From assembly GCF_026008495.1 (NCBI RefSeq), contig NZ_BQUN01000038.1:49537-109539 (forward strand): a stretch of DNA of 60,003 nucleotides, read 5' to 3'. A program made the translations under genes and the position numbers. Below are positions 1-9,453 of this stretch, one piece after another. The notes beneath the pieces were generated by a model. The model made no database searches and was not told where the DNA came from. It was given only the letters and a program-made list of their open reading frames with translations. Origin of the DNA: Streptomyces sp. A012304 (GTDB taxonomy: Bacteria; Actinomycetota; Actinomycetes; Streptomycetales; Streptomycetaceae). The first letter of the stretch is position 1, and every line of letters starts with the position of its first letter.

Positions 1-1
1 C

Positions 2-799
2 GGCAAGGGCTACGACGGCCAGGGCAACCACAGCCTGTCCGTCGCGGACGTCGACGCCGACGGCAAGGACGAGATCGTGTACGGCGCGATGACCGTCGAC
101 GACAACGGCGGCGGCCTGTGGACGACGAAACTCGGCCACGGCGACGCGGGCCACGTGGGCGACCTCAACCCGTCGAGGGCGGGCCTGGAGTACTTCAAGG
201 TGTCCGAGGACTCCAGCAAGCCCGGCTCCTGGATGGCGGACGCGCGCACCGGCCAGGTCCTGTGGCAGACCGCCTCCGGCGCCGACAACGGCCGGGGCGT
301 CGCGGCCGACGTCTACGCCGGCAGCGCGGGCGCCGAGGCCTGGTCCGCCTCCGACACCACCCTGCGCTCCGCGACCGGCGCCTCCCTCGGCCGGGAGCCG
401 TCCAGCGTCAACTTCGTCAACTGGTGGGACGGCGACCCCGTCCGTGAACTCCTCGACGGCACCCGCGTCGACAAGTACGGCACCTCCGGCGACACCCGCC
501 TGCTGACCGGCTCCGGCGTCCACTCCAACAACGGCACCAAGTCCACGCCGTCCCTGTCCGGGGACATCCTCGGCGACTGGCGCGAGGAGGTCGTCTGGCC
601 GACCTCGAACAACACGGCCCTGCGCGTCTACTCCACCCCGGTCGAAACCACCACCAAGATCACCACCCTCCTCCACGACACCCAGTACCGCACGGCCCTG
701 GCCTGGCAGAACACCGCCTACAACCAGCCCCCGCACCCGAGCTTCTTCATCGGCAACGGCATGCCGACGCCACCACGGCCGACGGTGTACACCCCGTGA
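2..799 (+). CDS. Rhamnogalacturonan lyase, PL11 family, C-terminal part
   Basis: The frame is open from the window edge, so the N-terminus and signal peptide are missing. The visible 265 residues match the C-terminal beta-propeller of family 11 rhamnogalacturonan lyases: NHSLSVADVDADGKDEI, then LGHGDAGHVGDLNPSR (a calcium/substrate loop typical of the family), NFVNWWDGD, LSGDILGDWREEVVWP and a conserved HDTQYR segment. Such enzymes are secreted and cleave the alternating rhamnose-galacturonate backbone of pectin by beta-elimination. The stop is TGA at 797-799. A strong hairpin follows before the convergent GH74 gene. Pectin lysis fits the cellulase neighbourhood. Family assignment is firm; endo or exo action cannot be told from this part. 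Confidence 0.88.
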   Translation, partial: GKGYDGQGNHSLSVADVDADGKDEIVYGAMTVDDNGGGLWTTKLGHGDAGHVGDLNPSRAGLEYFKVSEDSSKPGSWMADARTGQVLWQTASGADNGRGVAADVYAGSAGAEAWSASDTTLRSATGASLGREPSSVNFVNWWDGDPVRELLDGTRVDKYGTSGDTRLLTGSGVHSNNGTKSTPSLSGDILGDWREEVVWPTSNNTALRVYSTPVETTTKITTLLHDTQYRTALAWQNTAYNQPPHPSFFIGNGMPTPPRPTVYTP

Positions 800-833
800 G
801 CCGGGACCCGAACGGCGCCTGAGTACCGGACGA

Positions 834-867
834 GGGCGGCTGCGCACCGACAGGAGCGCAGCCGCCC
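834..867. terminator. Bidirectional terminator between PL11 and GH74 genes
   Basis: A perfect 12-bp inverted repeat (834-845 and 856-867, GGGCGGCTGCGC and its complement) with a 10-nt loop lies between two convergent stop codons and is followed by TTCTTCATG. Confidence 0.8.
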
Positions 868-880
868 TTCTTCATGATTG

Positions 881-3535
881 TCAGGTCACCGCGCAGTTCT
901 GGTCACCCAGTCTGAAGGCCGTCGGCTTGGTGTTGGTGCCGGACCAGTTGCCCGTGAAGCCGAAGCTCACGGAGGAGCCGGCGGCCACGTTGCCGTTCCA
1001 GGCGATGTTCTTCGCCGTCACGGACGCACCCGACTGGGTGTGCTCGGCGTTCCAGAGCTGGGAGACCGTCTGGCCGTTGGGGAACGTCCAGTTGAGGCTC
1101 CAGCCCGACCAGGCGCTCGTCCCCGTGTTGGCCAGCTTCACGTCCGCCTGGAAGCCGCCCGACCACTGGTTGGTGATCGTGTACGTCACCGCGCAGGCGC
1201 CCGTGGGCGTCGGCTCGGTGCCACCGTCACCGCCACCGCCGGTGTCCGAGGTGTCGCCGTAGATCACGCCCCGGCCGTTGGTCGCGATGTACACCCGGCC
1301 GTAGACCCGCGGGTCACCGGTGATCGCCGCGCCCGTCCAGCCCCACTGGTGGGCATCGTCGTTGATCCGGGTCCAGGTCGCGCCCTTGTCGGTGGAACGG
1401 AAGATGCCGCGCACGCCGGCGATCTTCGCGCTGGTGTAGAGCGTCTGGTACGAGGCACCGGACGCCGCCTTGCCGAAGCCGATCGTGTCGGCCTGCTGGA
1501 CGTTCGACAGCTTGGCGAAGGTCGCGCCGCCGTCGGTGGAGTGCCACAGGCCGTACGCCCCGTCGCTCGCCCCGCCCGCCAGCCAGATGTCGCCCTTCGT
1601 GCCGGGCAGCGCCTTGAAGCGCACGCTGTCGCCGCTGGGCAGACCGGTCGCCGCGGACGCCGTGAAGGTCGCGCCGCCGTCCGAACTGACGTAGAACTTG
1701 CCCGACTTGAAGCCGTAGAAGGTCTTCGGGTCGACACGGTCGGACTCCACGATCGCCCCCGCCGGGATGCCGCTCGACGCCGTCCAGGACGAGCCGAAGC
1801 CGGTGGTGTGGTGGACCCCCGTCCCCGCCGGGCTCCACACGAAGCGGCTGCCGTCCGCCGCCGCGGCCACCGTCCCGCCGCCGCTCACGCCGGAAGGATC
1901 ACTGCCCGCGAACCAGTTGGCGCCGTTGTCGGTCGAGAACGCCACATGCGGACCGGAGTCCAGGTCGCCGACCCGCACCACCGTGTTCGGGTTGGACTCG
2001 GCGTAGTCCAGGCTCGTCGTCGACGTGAAGTTCGGCGAGGTGAACATCATCGACGGGACCTTCGTCAGGTCGGTGTGCCGGAAGCCGCCGATGTCACCGA
2101 GCGCGCTGATCAGCGGGGCGCCGGACGGGGGAGAGGCGAGGTCGTTGACCGCGGTCTCCTCCAGCCCCTGCACCATCGGCCGGATGGTGAACCGGCTGCC
2201 GCCGTCCCAGTTGGTCAGGTTCTCCGTGCCGTAGATCGTCGCGCCCGTGCCGTACATCATCCGGTTGGAGTTGAACGGGTCGATCTCCAGCGCCTCCGTC
2301 ATCCAGCCCAGTTTCGGGGTCTGTTCGGGCGGCGTCGGGTTCGCGCCCCAGGTCAGCCAGGGCGAGGAGGACACGTCCATCGTGTAGCGGTTCGCGCGGT
2401 CGGGGTACGACGTGTAGTCCCACGCCTTCGTCCAGGTCGCGCCGCTGTCGGTCGAGCGGAAGATCTGCGTGTCCGGCCACCAGGAACTGTAGGCGGTCGC
2501 CATCACCGTGCCCGGCTTCTGCCGGTCCACCGTCAGCCCGCTGAAGCCGTAGTACGTGTCGGCCTCCGCCACCGGGCTGATGTCCGTCCACGTGCCGGTC
2601 GCCGTCGCGTATCGCCACAGCCGGCCCTTGCCGCCGTCGTACGGACCGCCCTTGTCGCTGTAGGCGAGGTACAGATGGCCGTTGACGGTGTCCAGCACAC
2701 CCTTGTGCGCCAGGTACCCCGTCGGCTGGCCCGCCAGCCGCGACCAGGTCGCGCCCGCGTCCGTCGACCGGTACACCGCGTTGTCCTTGTCCGCGACCCC
2801 GACGTAGATCGTCCTCGTCGCGCTGCCCGCCGTGCCCGTGGACTCGTCGAAGGTGACCCAGACGATGCCCTGGTTGTCGGAGGCGTAACCGGACGTGTCG
2901 CTCGGGTCCTGCACGTAGTTGCCGACGTTGGGGAAGTTCGCCACCTGCGACCAGGTCACCCCGGAGTCCGTCGACCGCCACAGGCCCTTGCCGCTGGGCG
3001 CGCCCAGGTACAGCACGCTGTTGCGGTTCGGGTCGACGGCGAGCCGCTCGCCCATGCCCCGACCGGGCATGTTCCCGCCCAGCTTGAACGGCAGGTCGGT
3101 CTTCTGCCAGCTCGCCCCCCGGTTCGAGGAGCGCATCACGGCCCCGTTGCCCGGGTCCCAGCTGTTGGTGTAGGTGCCGACGGCCGCGTACACCTTGTTG
3201 GGGTCGACGGAGTCGGAGGCGAGGCTCACCACACCGGTGTGGCCCCAGTTGTCCCAGCCGACGGAGTCCAGCAGCGGCGTCCAGGTCTTGCTCGTCTCCT
3301 GCCAGCGGTAGGCGCCGCCGATGTCGGTGCGCGCGTAGGCGAGGTTCTTCTCCTTGCGGTTGAAGACGATGCCCGGGACGAAGCCGCCGCCGTCGATCCG
3401 GGCGTTCTTCCAGGTGTACGACTCTGCGGCCGGCGTCGCCTTGGGACTGCCGTCGGCCGCCAGGACGGGCGGGGTGCCCGCGAGCAGTCCGGCGGCGAGC
3501 GCCAGGACGGCCGTGAGGATGCGGGTTCTTCGCAC
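881..3535 (-). CDS. Xyloglucanase GH74 with C-terminal CBM2
   Basis: Secreted endo-xyloglucanase, 884 residues. Domains in order: signal peptide about 1-26 (RR then a hydrophobic stretch ending PPVLA), GH74 tandem beta-propellers about 40-750 with many SSNRG/STDGGATW bladed repeats (Asp-box-like), a Gly/Thr/Pro linker, and a family 2 cellulose-binding module (CAVTYTITNQWSGGF to the final Cys). The two catalytic Asp of GH74 are visible, in ARTDIGGAYRW (about residue 71) and in LGDIGGF (about residue 482). I chose the GTG at 3535 because GAGGAAGGA sits 8 nt upstream and it gives a clean signal peptide. An ATG nine codons upstream (3562) is the alternative. It lies downstream of GH48 on the same strand but is separated by a terminator, so it probably has its own promoter. 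Confidence 0.9.
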   Translation of the reverse strand: MRRTRILTAVLALAAGLLAGTPPVLAADGSPKATPAAESYTWKNARIDGGGFVPGIVFNRKEKNLAYARTDIGGAYRWQETSKTWTPLLDSVGWDNWGHTGVVSLASDSVDPNKVYAAVGTYTNSWDPGNGAVMRSSNRGASWQKTDLPFKLGGNMPGRGMGERLAVDPNRNSVLYLGAPSGKGLWRSTDSGVTWSQVANFPNVGNYVQDPSDTSGYASDNQGIVWVTFDESTGTAGSATRTIYVGVADKDNAVYRSTDAGATWSRLAGQPTGYLAHKGVLDTVNGHLYLAYSDKGGPYDGGKGRLWRYATATGTWTDISPVAEADTYYGFSGLTVDRQKPGTVMATAYSSWWPDTQIFRSTDSGATWTKAWDYTSYPDRANRYTMDVSSSPWLTWGANPTPPEQTPKLGWMTEALEIDPFNSNRMMYGTGATIYGTENLTNWDGGSRFTIRPMVQGLEETAVNDLASPPSGAPLISALGDIGGFRHTDLTKVPSMMFTSPNFTSTTSLDYAESNPNTVVRVGDLDSGPHVAFSTDNGANWFAGSDPSGVSGGGTVAAAADGSRFVWSPAGTGVHHTTGFGSSWTASSGIPAGAIVESDRVDPKTFYGFKSGKFYVSSDGGATFTASAATGLPSGDSVRFKALPGTKGDIWLAGGASDGAYGLWHSTDGGATFAKLSNVQQADTIGFGKAASGASYQTLYTSAKIAGVRGIFRSTDKGATWTRINDDAHQWGWTGAAITGDPRVYGRVYIATNGRGVIYGDTSDTGGGGDGGTEPTPTGACAVTYTITNQWSGGFQADVKLANTGTSAWSGWSLNWTFPNGQTVSQLWNAEHTQSGASVTAKNIAWNGNVAAGSSVSFGFTGNWSGTNTKPTAFRLGDQNCAVT

Positions 3536-3610
3536 GGTGGGGGTCCTTCCTCGCGAAGCCATGTGAAGTCATGCGGAAGGGGAGTGGTCATGCGTGGGGG
3601 GGTGCGACGA

Positions 3611-3645
3611 CCGGGCGGTCCCCTGTGCGGGTGGGGACCGCCCGG
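3611..3645. terminator. Terminator after GH48
   Basis: A perfect 13-bp inverted repeat (CCGGGCGGTCCCC at 3611-3623, complement at 3633-3645, 9-nt loop) lies just past the GH48 stop on the minus strand and before the GH74 start. Confidence 0.75.
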
Positions 3646-3670
3646 CGCGGTACGCGGAGTTAGCGGGGAC

Positions 3671-6586
3671 TTATTCGAGGAGCTCCGCGTACGAGCCCAT
3701 GGCCGTAGCGATGTCCGCCTGGGCCCAGAACCGGTGGTACGTGAACACGGGCGCGGCTCCGCCCGCGAGGTAGCTCTCGATCTTCGACCAGTTGGGGTCG
3801 TTCTTGTAGAAGGACCTCAGCGAGGTGAAGGTCGAGGAGGAGTTGATCGTGTCGCCGTTCGGCATGGTGCCGGTCCAGCCGCTCGGGATGTACACGCCGT
3901 CGTCGAAGCGGTTGTAGTCGGCGCGGGTCTCGGGGACCGCGACGCCGAGGGCGTCCTGGTGGTTGGTCCACATGCCGTCCAGCAGCGCCTTGGCGGTCGC
4001 CTTGGCCTGCGCGTCACCGGAGCGGTCGGCGTAGTACGTCAGGGTCTTGGCGTACGCGGCCGCCACACCGACGTCGTTGGTGTAGTCGACGACGGTGACG
4101 TGCAGTCCGTTGTTGGCGCCCGGACTCGACGGGTTCCAGGTGTCGGGCTGGCCCGACCACTGGAGCGTGGAGGGGATCCGGAAGGTGCCGTCCGGGTTGA
4201 TCGTGGTCTGGGACAGCGCCCAGTCGACCCACTTGTCGAGGACGGTCTTGGCCTTCGCGTCACCCGTCTGCTGGTAGTACTCGGCGACCCGCTCCATCGA
4301 CCACGCCTGGAAGCCGAACCACTGGTTGGACGGCGGGTCGTGGTAGACGGGCTGCTGGTCGTAGTACATGCCGTAGAAGGTCGACTTGCCGGCCGGCGGG
4401 GGCGCGTAGCGGCCCGCCCAGCTGTTGGTCGCCCCGCCCGCGATGGCGCCCTCGCTCGACTGGAGCCAGCGGTAGAACTCCAGCTGCCGGTCCAGCGACT
4501 TCGCCCAGTCCGCCTGGCCCGTCGCCGACTTGGGCTTCAGGTCGGCGTAGTTGCTGAGCGCGTAGGCGGCCAGCGGGTTCTGGTAGCCGCCGTGGGCGTG
4601 GCTGGAGCCGATGCGCCAGGACCAGCCGGCGCTGGTGTCGGTGGCGCCGCCCCAGGCGTAGTACCAGGACATCAGGTAGTGGGAGGAGTCCTTGCCGGTA
4701 CCGGCCGGGCAGGTGGAGGCCCCGACACAGTTGCCGACCTTCTTGAAGTACTTGTCGTACATCGAGTAGCGCAGGTAGTCGCCCATCTTGGCCGCCTTGG
4801 CGACCGTCGCCGACACCTGGCCGCCCTTGCCCTGCTGGTCGGCCCAGATGTCCGCCCAGTACGCGGCCTGCACCGCGCGCGCGTCGGCGTCCGGCGCGTT
4901 GGTGAACTTCCACTGCTTGGCGTAGGAGGCGTCACCGGTGAACAGATCCAGGTACCCGTTCCTGCCGCCGTACTTGAACGCGTCACAGGTCGGCTGCGGC
5001 ACGGTCTCCCACACCGACTCCTGCGCACCGCGCTGGAAGGTGTTGATGTACGACGGGCCGGTGTCCGACGGGCCGGCCTCGCACTTGCCGGGCGAGTTGC
5101 CGTAGCCGTAGACGTTGTCGACGTCCTGGAGCCAGTGCATGCCGTAGATGTCGTCCGTGCCGTACGCGGTCTTCAGCTCACCGGCGATCGGATCCGATCC
5201 CACCGACACCGCCGTGTCCAGCTTCGCCGGGTACTCGTTCGGGGTGTCCAGCTCCGGCGCGTACGTCGCCGGCTTCGAGGCATTGTAGAAGGAGGTCGTC
5301 GGCTGGTCGGCGTGCGTGGGGATCATGTACTTCTCCATGATCTCCCAGGCGCCGTTGAACTTGGTCCAGTCGCCCGTGACCTTGCCGTACATCGCCTGGA
5401 GCCACAGCAGGTAGCTGTAGGCCTCGGAGGTGGTCTGGTGGCCGTGGTCCGGGGCCTCGACGATCAGCGTCTCCACCGAGTGGTAGGGGATGCCCTCGGG
5501 GGAGAAGTAGCCGTTCGCCGGGTTGGTGATCTTGCCGTACAGCTCCAGGAACCGGGCGTCGTACTCCTTGGTGCCGGCGATCTGGGTGGCGGTCACCGAG
5601 GCCTTCGCGTGCCCGGTCGCCGTCGAGTCGAAGGTCGCCGCGCCCGTGCCCGTGGCGGCGGCGGTGATGGTGACCTTCTGCGCGGTGTTCCAGTTCGACG
5701 GCGTGAAGGTGAGGCTCGCTCCGCCGGTCACCGTCAGCGCGGTGTTCCCGCTCGCGCGGGTGGTCGTGACGGTCACGTTGGCCGACGGCTGCGTCGACAG
5801 CCTGACCTCGTACGTCCCCGTCTTGCCCTGCTGCACGGCGAGCTGGTTGGTGGAGGCGACCACGGCCGGTCCCGAGGCGACCGTGATGCCGACCGGCGCC
5901 GACGACCCCGAGGCGCCCAGGCTGTCGTAGGCCTTCGCCACCAGGGAGTGGCTGCCCACGGACAAGTTGGAGGCGGACAGGGAGTACGGCGCGCTGGTGT
6001 CGGTGCCCAGCAGCGTCGTGTCGTCGTAGAACTCGACCTTGGTGATGGTCGCGCTGTCCGCGGCCGCGGCGGTCGCCGCGAGCGGCACCGCGTCGCCCTG
6101 CGTGTAGACGGCACCCGGCTTCGGGCTGGTCAGCACGGTGACGGGGGGCTGGTGGGCCCCGGTGCACGGAGTGCCGTTGACGGTGAAGGTCGTGGGAGCG
6201 GCGTTGGTGCCGCTGTAGGTGAACTGCGCGCCCGTACTGACCGCCGCGCCGGCGGCGATCGTCCCGTTGTACGAGGCGTTGGTCACCGTGATCTGCTGAC
6301 CCGACTGCGACCAGGTGCCGTTCCAGCCGTTGCTCAGCTTCTGGTTGCCGCCGTAGGAGTACGTCAGGGTCCAGCCGCTGATCGGGTCCGTGCCCCGGTT
6401 GGTGAGGGTCAGGGCCGCGGTGAAGCCGGAGCCCCAGTCGTTGGTCTTGTAGTCCACGCTGCACTGAAGTGCCGCCGCCTGGGCGGAGGTTGTGCTCGTG
6501 CTCAGCATGGCCACGGGGAGAGCGAGGGCCGCCACGACGGCGGTCCACAGCCGTCGCGCCGCGCGACGCCTGCGTGAGGGTTCCAT
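3671..6586 (-). CDS. GH48 cellobiohydrolase with N-terminal CBM2
   Basis: Secreted reducing-end processive cellulase, 971 residues. Order: signal peptide about 1-38 (Arg-rich start, hydrophobic core, AQA cut), CBM2 about 40-140 ([16 protein letters not shown], aromatic Trp positions kept), an Ig-like/Big module about 145-235 ([19 protein letters not shown]), a second beta-rich module about 240-325, then the GH48 catalytic (alpha/alpha)6 barrel to the end ([56 protein letters not shown], the C-terminal FWAQADIA). The open frame continues upstream far beyond the true start; the ATG at 6586 is chosen because it opens the signal peptide and lies downstream of a CebR operator. GH48 enzymes act with GH6 and endoglucanases on crystalline cellulose, and a GH6 gene lies just across the divergent intergenic region. 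Confidence 0.93.
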   Translation of the reverse strand: MEPSRRRRAARRLWTAVVAALALPVAMLSTSTTSAQAAALQCSVDYKTNDWGSGFTAALTLTNRGTDPISGWTLTYSYGGNQKLSNGWNGTWSQSGQQITVTNASYNGTIAAGAAVSTGAQFTYSGTNAAPTTFTVNGTPCTGAHQPPVTVLTSPKPGAVYTQGDAVPLAATAAAADSATITKVEFYDDTTLLGTDTSAPYSLSASNLSVGSHSLVAKAYDSLGASGSSAPVGITVASGPAVVASTNQLAVQQGKTGTYEVRLSTQPSANVTVTTTRASGNTALTVTGGASLTFTPSNWNTAQKVTITAAATGTGAATFDSTATGHAKASVTATQIAGTKEYDARFLELYGKITNPANGYFSPEGIPYHSVETLIVEAPDHGHQTTSEAYSYLLWLQAMYGKVTGDWTKFNGAWEIMEKYMIPTHADQPTTSFYNASKPATYAPELDTPNEYPAKLDTAVSVGSDPIAGELKTAYGTDDIYGMHWLQDVDNVYGYGNSPGKCEAGPSDTGPSYINTFQRGAQESVWETVPQPTCDAFKYGGRNGYLDLFTGDASYAKQWKFTNAPDADARAVQAAYWADIWADQQGKGGQVSATVAKAAKMGDYLRYSMYDKYFKKVGNCVGASTCPAGTGKDSSHYLMSWYYAWGGATDTSAGWSWRIGSSHAHGGYQNPLAAYALSNYADLKPKSATGQADWAKSLDRQLEFYRWLQSSEGAIAGGATNSWAGRYAPPPAGKSTFYGMYYDQQPVYHDPPSNQWFGFQAWSMERVAEYYQQTGDAKAKTVLDKWVDWALSQTTINPDGTFRIPSTLQWSGQPDTWNPSSPGANNGLHVTVVDYTNDVGVAAAYAKTLTYYADRSGDAQAKATAKALLDGMWTNHQDALGVAVPETRADYNRFDDGVYIPSGWTGTMPNGDTINSSSTFTSLRSFYKNDPNWSKIESYLAGGAAPVFTYHRFWAQADIATAMGSYAELLE

Positions 6587-6646
6587 GATGCTGGTTCCTC
6601 CTTGCGGCTCGGGGAAGTGGGGGAGGAGCAACAAGCCTTGAACCAG

Positions 6647-6660
6647 TGGGAGCGCTCCCA
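6647..6660. promoter_or_regulatory. CebR operator (perfect palindrome)
   Basis: TGGGAGCGCTCCCA is a perfect 14-bp palindrome identical to the CebR box known for cellobiose-responsive repression of cellulase and cebEFG genes in Streptomyces. It lies about 60 bp upstream of the GH48 start. The site is seen directly; repression by CebR is inferred from the published consensus. Confidence 0.88.
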
Positions 6661-6789
6661 TAGTGCGGACGGCCTGAAGAAGGGTCAAGGTGCTTGAAGA
6701 GTCGAAAAGATTCGACGTCCGGGGTTGAGGAAAAGTCAGTACCTCCCCTGTTCTTTGCCGACACTTGGCGCTAGCTTCGTTGACACCAG

Positions 6790-6803
6790 TGGGAGCGATT
6801 CCA
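6790..6803. promoter_or_regulatory. Imperfect CebR-like box
   Basis: TGGGAGCGATTCCA matches the CebR palindrome at 12 of 14 positions. It lies about 50 bp upstream of the truncated CBM2 ORF at 6852 and is therefore placed to control that remnant, or to add to the perfect box at 6647. Confidence 0.6.
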
Positions 6804-6851
6804 TCAGTCGACGCGTCCGTCCCGACGCGCCCGAGCTGCAAGGAGTCGCTC

Positions 6852-7049
6852 ATGCGACACCCCCCGCGTTCAGTACTTTTAGCCGTCGCCGGGACGGCCG
6901 CCCTCGTCGAGGGCGCGGCCCTGCCGGTCGTGACGGCGCGGGGAGCGGCGCCCGTGTGCACGGTGGCGTACTCCGTCACCGGCCAGTGGGACGCCGGCTT
7001 CCCGGGGGCCGTGCGGTCGTGGCCGGGCTCGCCCACCCCGACGACCTGA
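6852..7049 (+). pseudogene. Remnant of a secreted CBM2 protein
   Basis: A good Shine-Dalgarno (AAGGAG, 6840-6845) precedes an ATG that opens a 65-codon frame with a signal peptide ([19 protein letters not shown]) and then the first third of a CBM2 ([15 protein letters not shown]). The frame then runs into ...SPTPTT and stops. Translation in the next frame from about 7010 to 7264 stays open without a recognisable domain, which suggests a frameshift followed by decay. With the CebR-like box upstream it appears to be a dead cellulase or CBM2 gene, once a member of this regulon. A functional 65-residue secreted peptide is possible but less likely, because half of the CBM2 fold is missing. Confidence 0.6.
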
Positions 7050-7387
7050 GCCGGTGGCCGACCTGCCGGACCATCGGCCCGGTGGGCTGCCTCGCCGCCG
7101 CACGGCCTGCGCACAGCCGCAACTCCCGCGTCGGCGACAGCTGTCGGAACTCCACGCCCGCCCCCGTCGCGACCGCTCCTCGGATCCGGCGCGGGTCTCC
7201 GACCACGACGGGACACGCACCACCGCGTACGGCACCGGGCCGCGCGGCCGTCCGCGCGCCCTGAACGAATGACACCCGTACCGACCCCGACCCCCGCGGG
7301 TGAGTACGACTCCCCACGGACCACACCCGCGGCCGAGAAGGAAAGCGCACCGACCGAAATCCGCAGATGAGAAGGAAACCCGCACTC
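7050..7387. other. Non-coding stretch between CBM2 remnant and GH6
   Basis: No convincing gene. Overlapping open frames to 7264 and 7272 look like decayed coding sequence continuing the CBM2 remnant. The last 110 bp should hold the GH6 promoter; I see no CebR box in it. Confidence 0.4.
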
Positions 7388-9103
7388 ATGAGCCGTAGCA
7401 GAACAGCGATGCTCGCCGCACTGGCGCTGGTCGCCGGTGCCTCCGGGACGGCGCTCGCGGTCGTCCCCGGTGACGCCGGCATCGCCGCCGTGCCCTGCAC
7501 CGTCGACTACAAGGTGCAGAACCAGTGGGACACCGGCTTCACCGCCAACGTCACCGTCACCAACAACTCGGCCGCCAAGTCGAGTTGGTCGGTGAAGTGG
7601 GCGTACGCCGGCAACCAGAGGGTCACCAGCGCCTGGAACGCCAAGGTCAGCCAGTCCGGTACGGCCGTCACCGCGGCCAACGAGAACTACAACGGGACAC
7701 TGGCGACCGGCGCCTCGGTGAGCTTCGGCTTCCAGGGCAGCTACAGCGGCACCAACGCCGTCCCGGCCACGTTCACCCTCGACGGCGTGACCTGCAACGT
7801 GGACGACGGCGGCGGCGGCGGCCCCACCACGCCCGGTCCCGGCACCGGCAGCAGGGTCGACAACCCGTACGCCGGCGCCAAGGTGTACGTGAACCCGCAG
7901 TGGTCGGCGAACGCCGCCGCCGAACCGGGCGGCAGCCGCATCGCCAACCAGCCCACCGGTGTCTGGCTGGACCGCATCGCCGCGATCAACGGCGCCGGCG
8001 GCAAGATGGGCCTGCGCGCCCACCTCGACGAGGCGCTGCGCCAGAAGGGCTCCGGCGAGATCGTCGTCCAGCTGGTCATCTACAACCTGCCCGGACGCGA
8101 CTGCTCGGCCCTCGCCTCCAACGGCGAGCTCGGCCCGACGGAGATCGACAAGTACAAGACGCAGTACATCGACCCGATCGCCGCGATCCTCGCCGACCCC
8201 AAGTACGCCGGTCTGCGGATCGTCAACGCGATCGAGATCGACTCACTGCCCAACCTCGTCACCAACACCGGCAGCCGGCCCACGGCCACCCCGCAGTGCG
8301 ACGTGATGAAGGCCAACGGCAACTACCAGAAGGGCGTCGGCTACGCCCTGAACAAGCTCGGTGACGTGCCCAACGTCTACAACTACATCGACGCCGGGCA
8401 CCACGGCTGGCTCGGCTGGGACGACAACTTCGCCCCCAGCGCCACCGTGATGAAGGAGGCGGCCACCACCGAGGGCGCCACCGTCAACGACGTCCACGGC
8501 TTCATCACCAACACGGCCAACTACAGCGCCCTGAAGGAGAACAACTTCACCCTCAACGACAACGTGGGCGGCAAGTCGGCCCGCGAGTCGAAGTGGATCG
8601 ACTGGAACCGCTACGTCGACGAGCTGTCCTTCGCCCAGGCCTTCCGCAACCAGCTGGTGACCTCCGGCTTCAACTCCGGTATCGGCATGCTGATCGACAC
8701 CTCCCGCAACGGCTGGGGCGGCACCGCCCGGCCGACCGGCCCGGGCGCCACGACCACCATCGACACCTACATCGACGGCGGCCGCTACGACCGCCGCATC
8801 CACGTCGGCAACTGGTGCAACCAGTCCGGCGCCGGCCTCGGCGAACGTCCGCAGGCCTCCCCGGCGGCCGGGATCGACGCGTACGTCTGGATGAAGCCGC
8901 CGGGCGAGTCCGACGGCTCCAGCAGCGCCATCCCGAACACCGAGGGCAAGGGCTTCGACCGGATGTGCGACCCGACCTACACGGGTAACCCCCGCAACAA
9001 CTACAACATGTCCGGCGCCCTGCCCAACGCCCCGATCTCCGGGCACTGGTTCTCGGCGCAGTTCCAGCAGCTGATGCAGAACGCGTACCCGCCGCTGTCC
9101 TGA
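7388..9103 (+). CDS. GH6 cellulase with N-terminal CBM2
   Basis: Secreted cellulase of 571 residues. Signal peptide about 1-24, CBM2 about 36-136 ([17 protein letters not shown]), a short Gly/Pro linker, GH6 domain about 157-571. The tunnel/active-site Asp pair of the family is visible, D238 in YNLPGRDCS and the catalytic acid D285 in [20 protein letters not shown] and [12 protein letters not shown] are typical of the exo-acting, non-reducing-end cellobiohydrolases (Cel6B-like), and the length fits. I chose ATG 7388 over ATG 7367 because GAAGGA lies 11 nt upstream and the signal peptide is cleaner. A terminator follows. Together with GH48 this gives the two opposite processive cellobiohydrolases of a cellulose-degrading set. 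Confidence 0.92.
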   Translation: MSRSRTAMLAALALVAGASGTALAVVPGDAGIAAVPCTVDYKVQNQWDTGFTANVTVTNNSAAKSSWSVKWAYAGNQRVTSAWNAKVSQSGTAVTAANENYNGTLATGASVSFGFQGSYSGTNAVPATFTLDGVTCNVDDGGGGGPTTPGPGTGSRVDNPYAGAKVYVNPQWSANAAAEPGGSRIANQPTGVWLDRIAAINGAGGKMGLRAHLDEALRQKGSGEIVVQLVIYNLPGRDCSALASNGELGPTEIDKYKTQYIDPIAAILADPKYAGLRIVNAIEIDSLPNLVTNTGSRPTATPQCDVMKANGNYQKGVGYALNKLGDVPNVYNYIDAGHHGWLGWDDNFAPSATVMKEAATTEGATVNDVHGFITNTANYSALKENNFTLNDNVGGKSARESKWIDWNRYVDELSFAQAFRNQLVTSGFNSGIGMLIDTSRNGWGGTARPTGPGATTTIDTYIDGGRYDRRIHVGNWCNQSGAGLGERPQASPAAGIDAYVWMKPPGESDGSSSAIPNTEGKGFDRMCDPTYTGNPRNNYNMSGALPNAPISGHWFSAQFQQLMQNAYPPLS

Positions 9104-9163
9104 CGGCCGGGTGACGCAGCCGGGCCCCGGCTCGGTCGCTGAGGTGGCCTTCCCCGGCCGTGC

Positions 9164-9198
9164 CCCGGGAGGGACGGGTCAGGCCCGCCCCTCCCGGG
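9164..9198. terminator. Terminator after GH6
   Basis: Inverted repeat with 15-bp arms and one mismatch (9164-9178 and 9184-9198), 5-nt loop, 60 bp past the GH6 stop. Confidence 0.8.
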
Positions 9199-9453
9199 TG
9201 AGCCCCCGGCGGACGGCGAACTCCACGGCCGAGTAGTACCCGTCCGGCCGCTCCCCGCACGTGGGGGGGGCGGCCGGACTCAGCCATGGCCGCGCCGTGC
9301 GCGGGGCCGTGCGGGTGGGGGACAGCGGTGGGAACCCGGCCGGTGAGCGGCTTGCGGCCGGCACCGGCTTTTTTGCCGTATCGGCAACAGTGGTGGCCCT
9401 CGGGCGGTGCGTCGTCGCACGCTGGCGGCATTCCGGACGAGAGGCTGACCACC
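9199..9453. other. Intergenic region, GH6 to methyltransferase
   Basis: No gene seen. It holds a run of eight or more G at about 9261 and the presumed promoter of the methyltransferase. Confidence 0.4.

Noticed and set aside
878..6577. A 1899-codon open frame on the plus strand antisense to GH74 and GH48
   Set aside because: GC-rich third positions on the minus strand leave the opposite frame open. The translation is Arg/Gly/Val-rich without domains, and the minus-strand genes are certain.
6587..8023. Upstream extension of the GH48 frame to 8023
   Set aside because: It runs across the divergent CBM2 remnant and GH6 gene and has no signal peptide. The ATG at 6586 is the sensible start.
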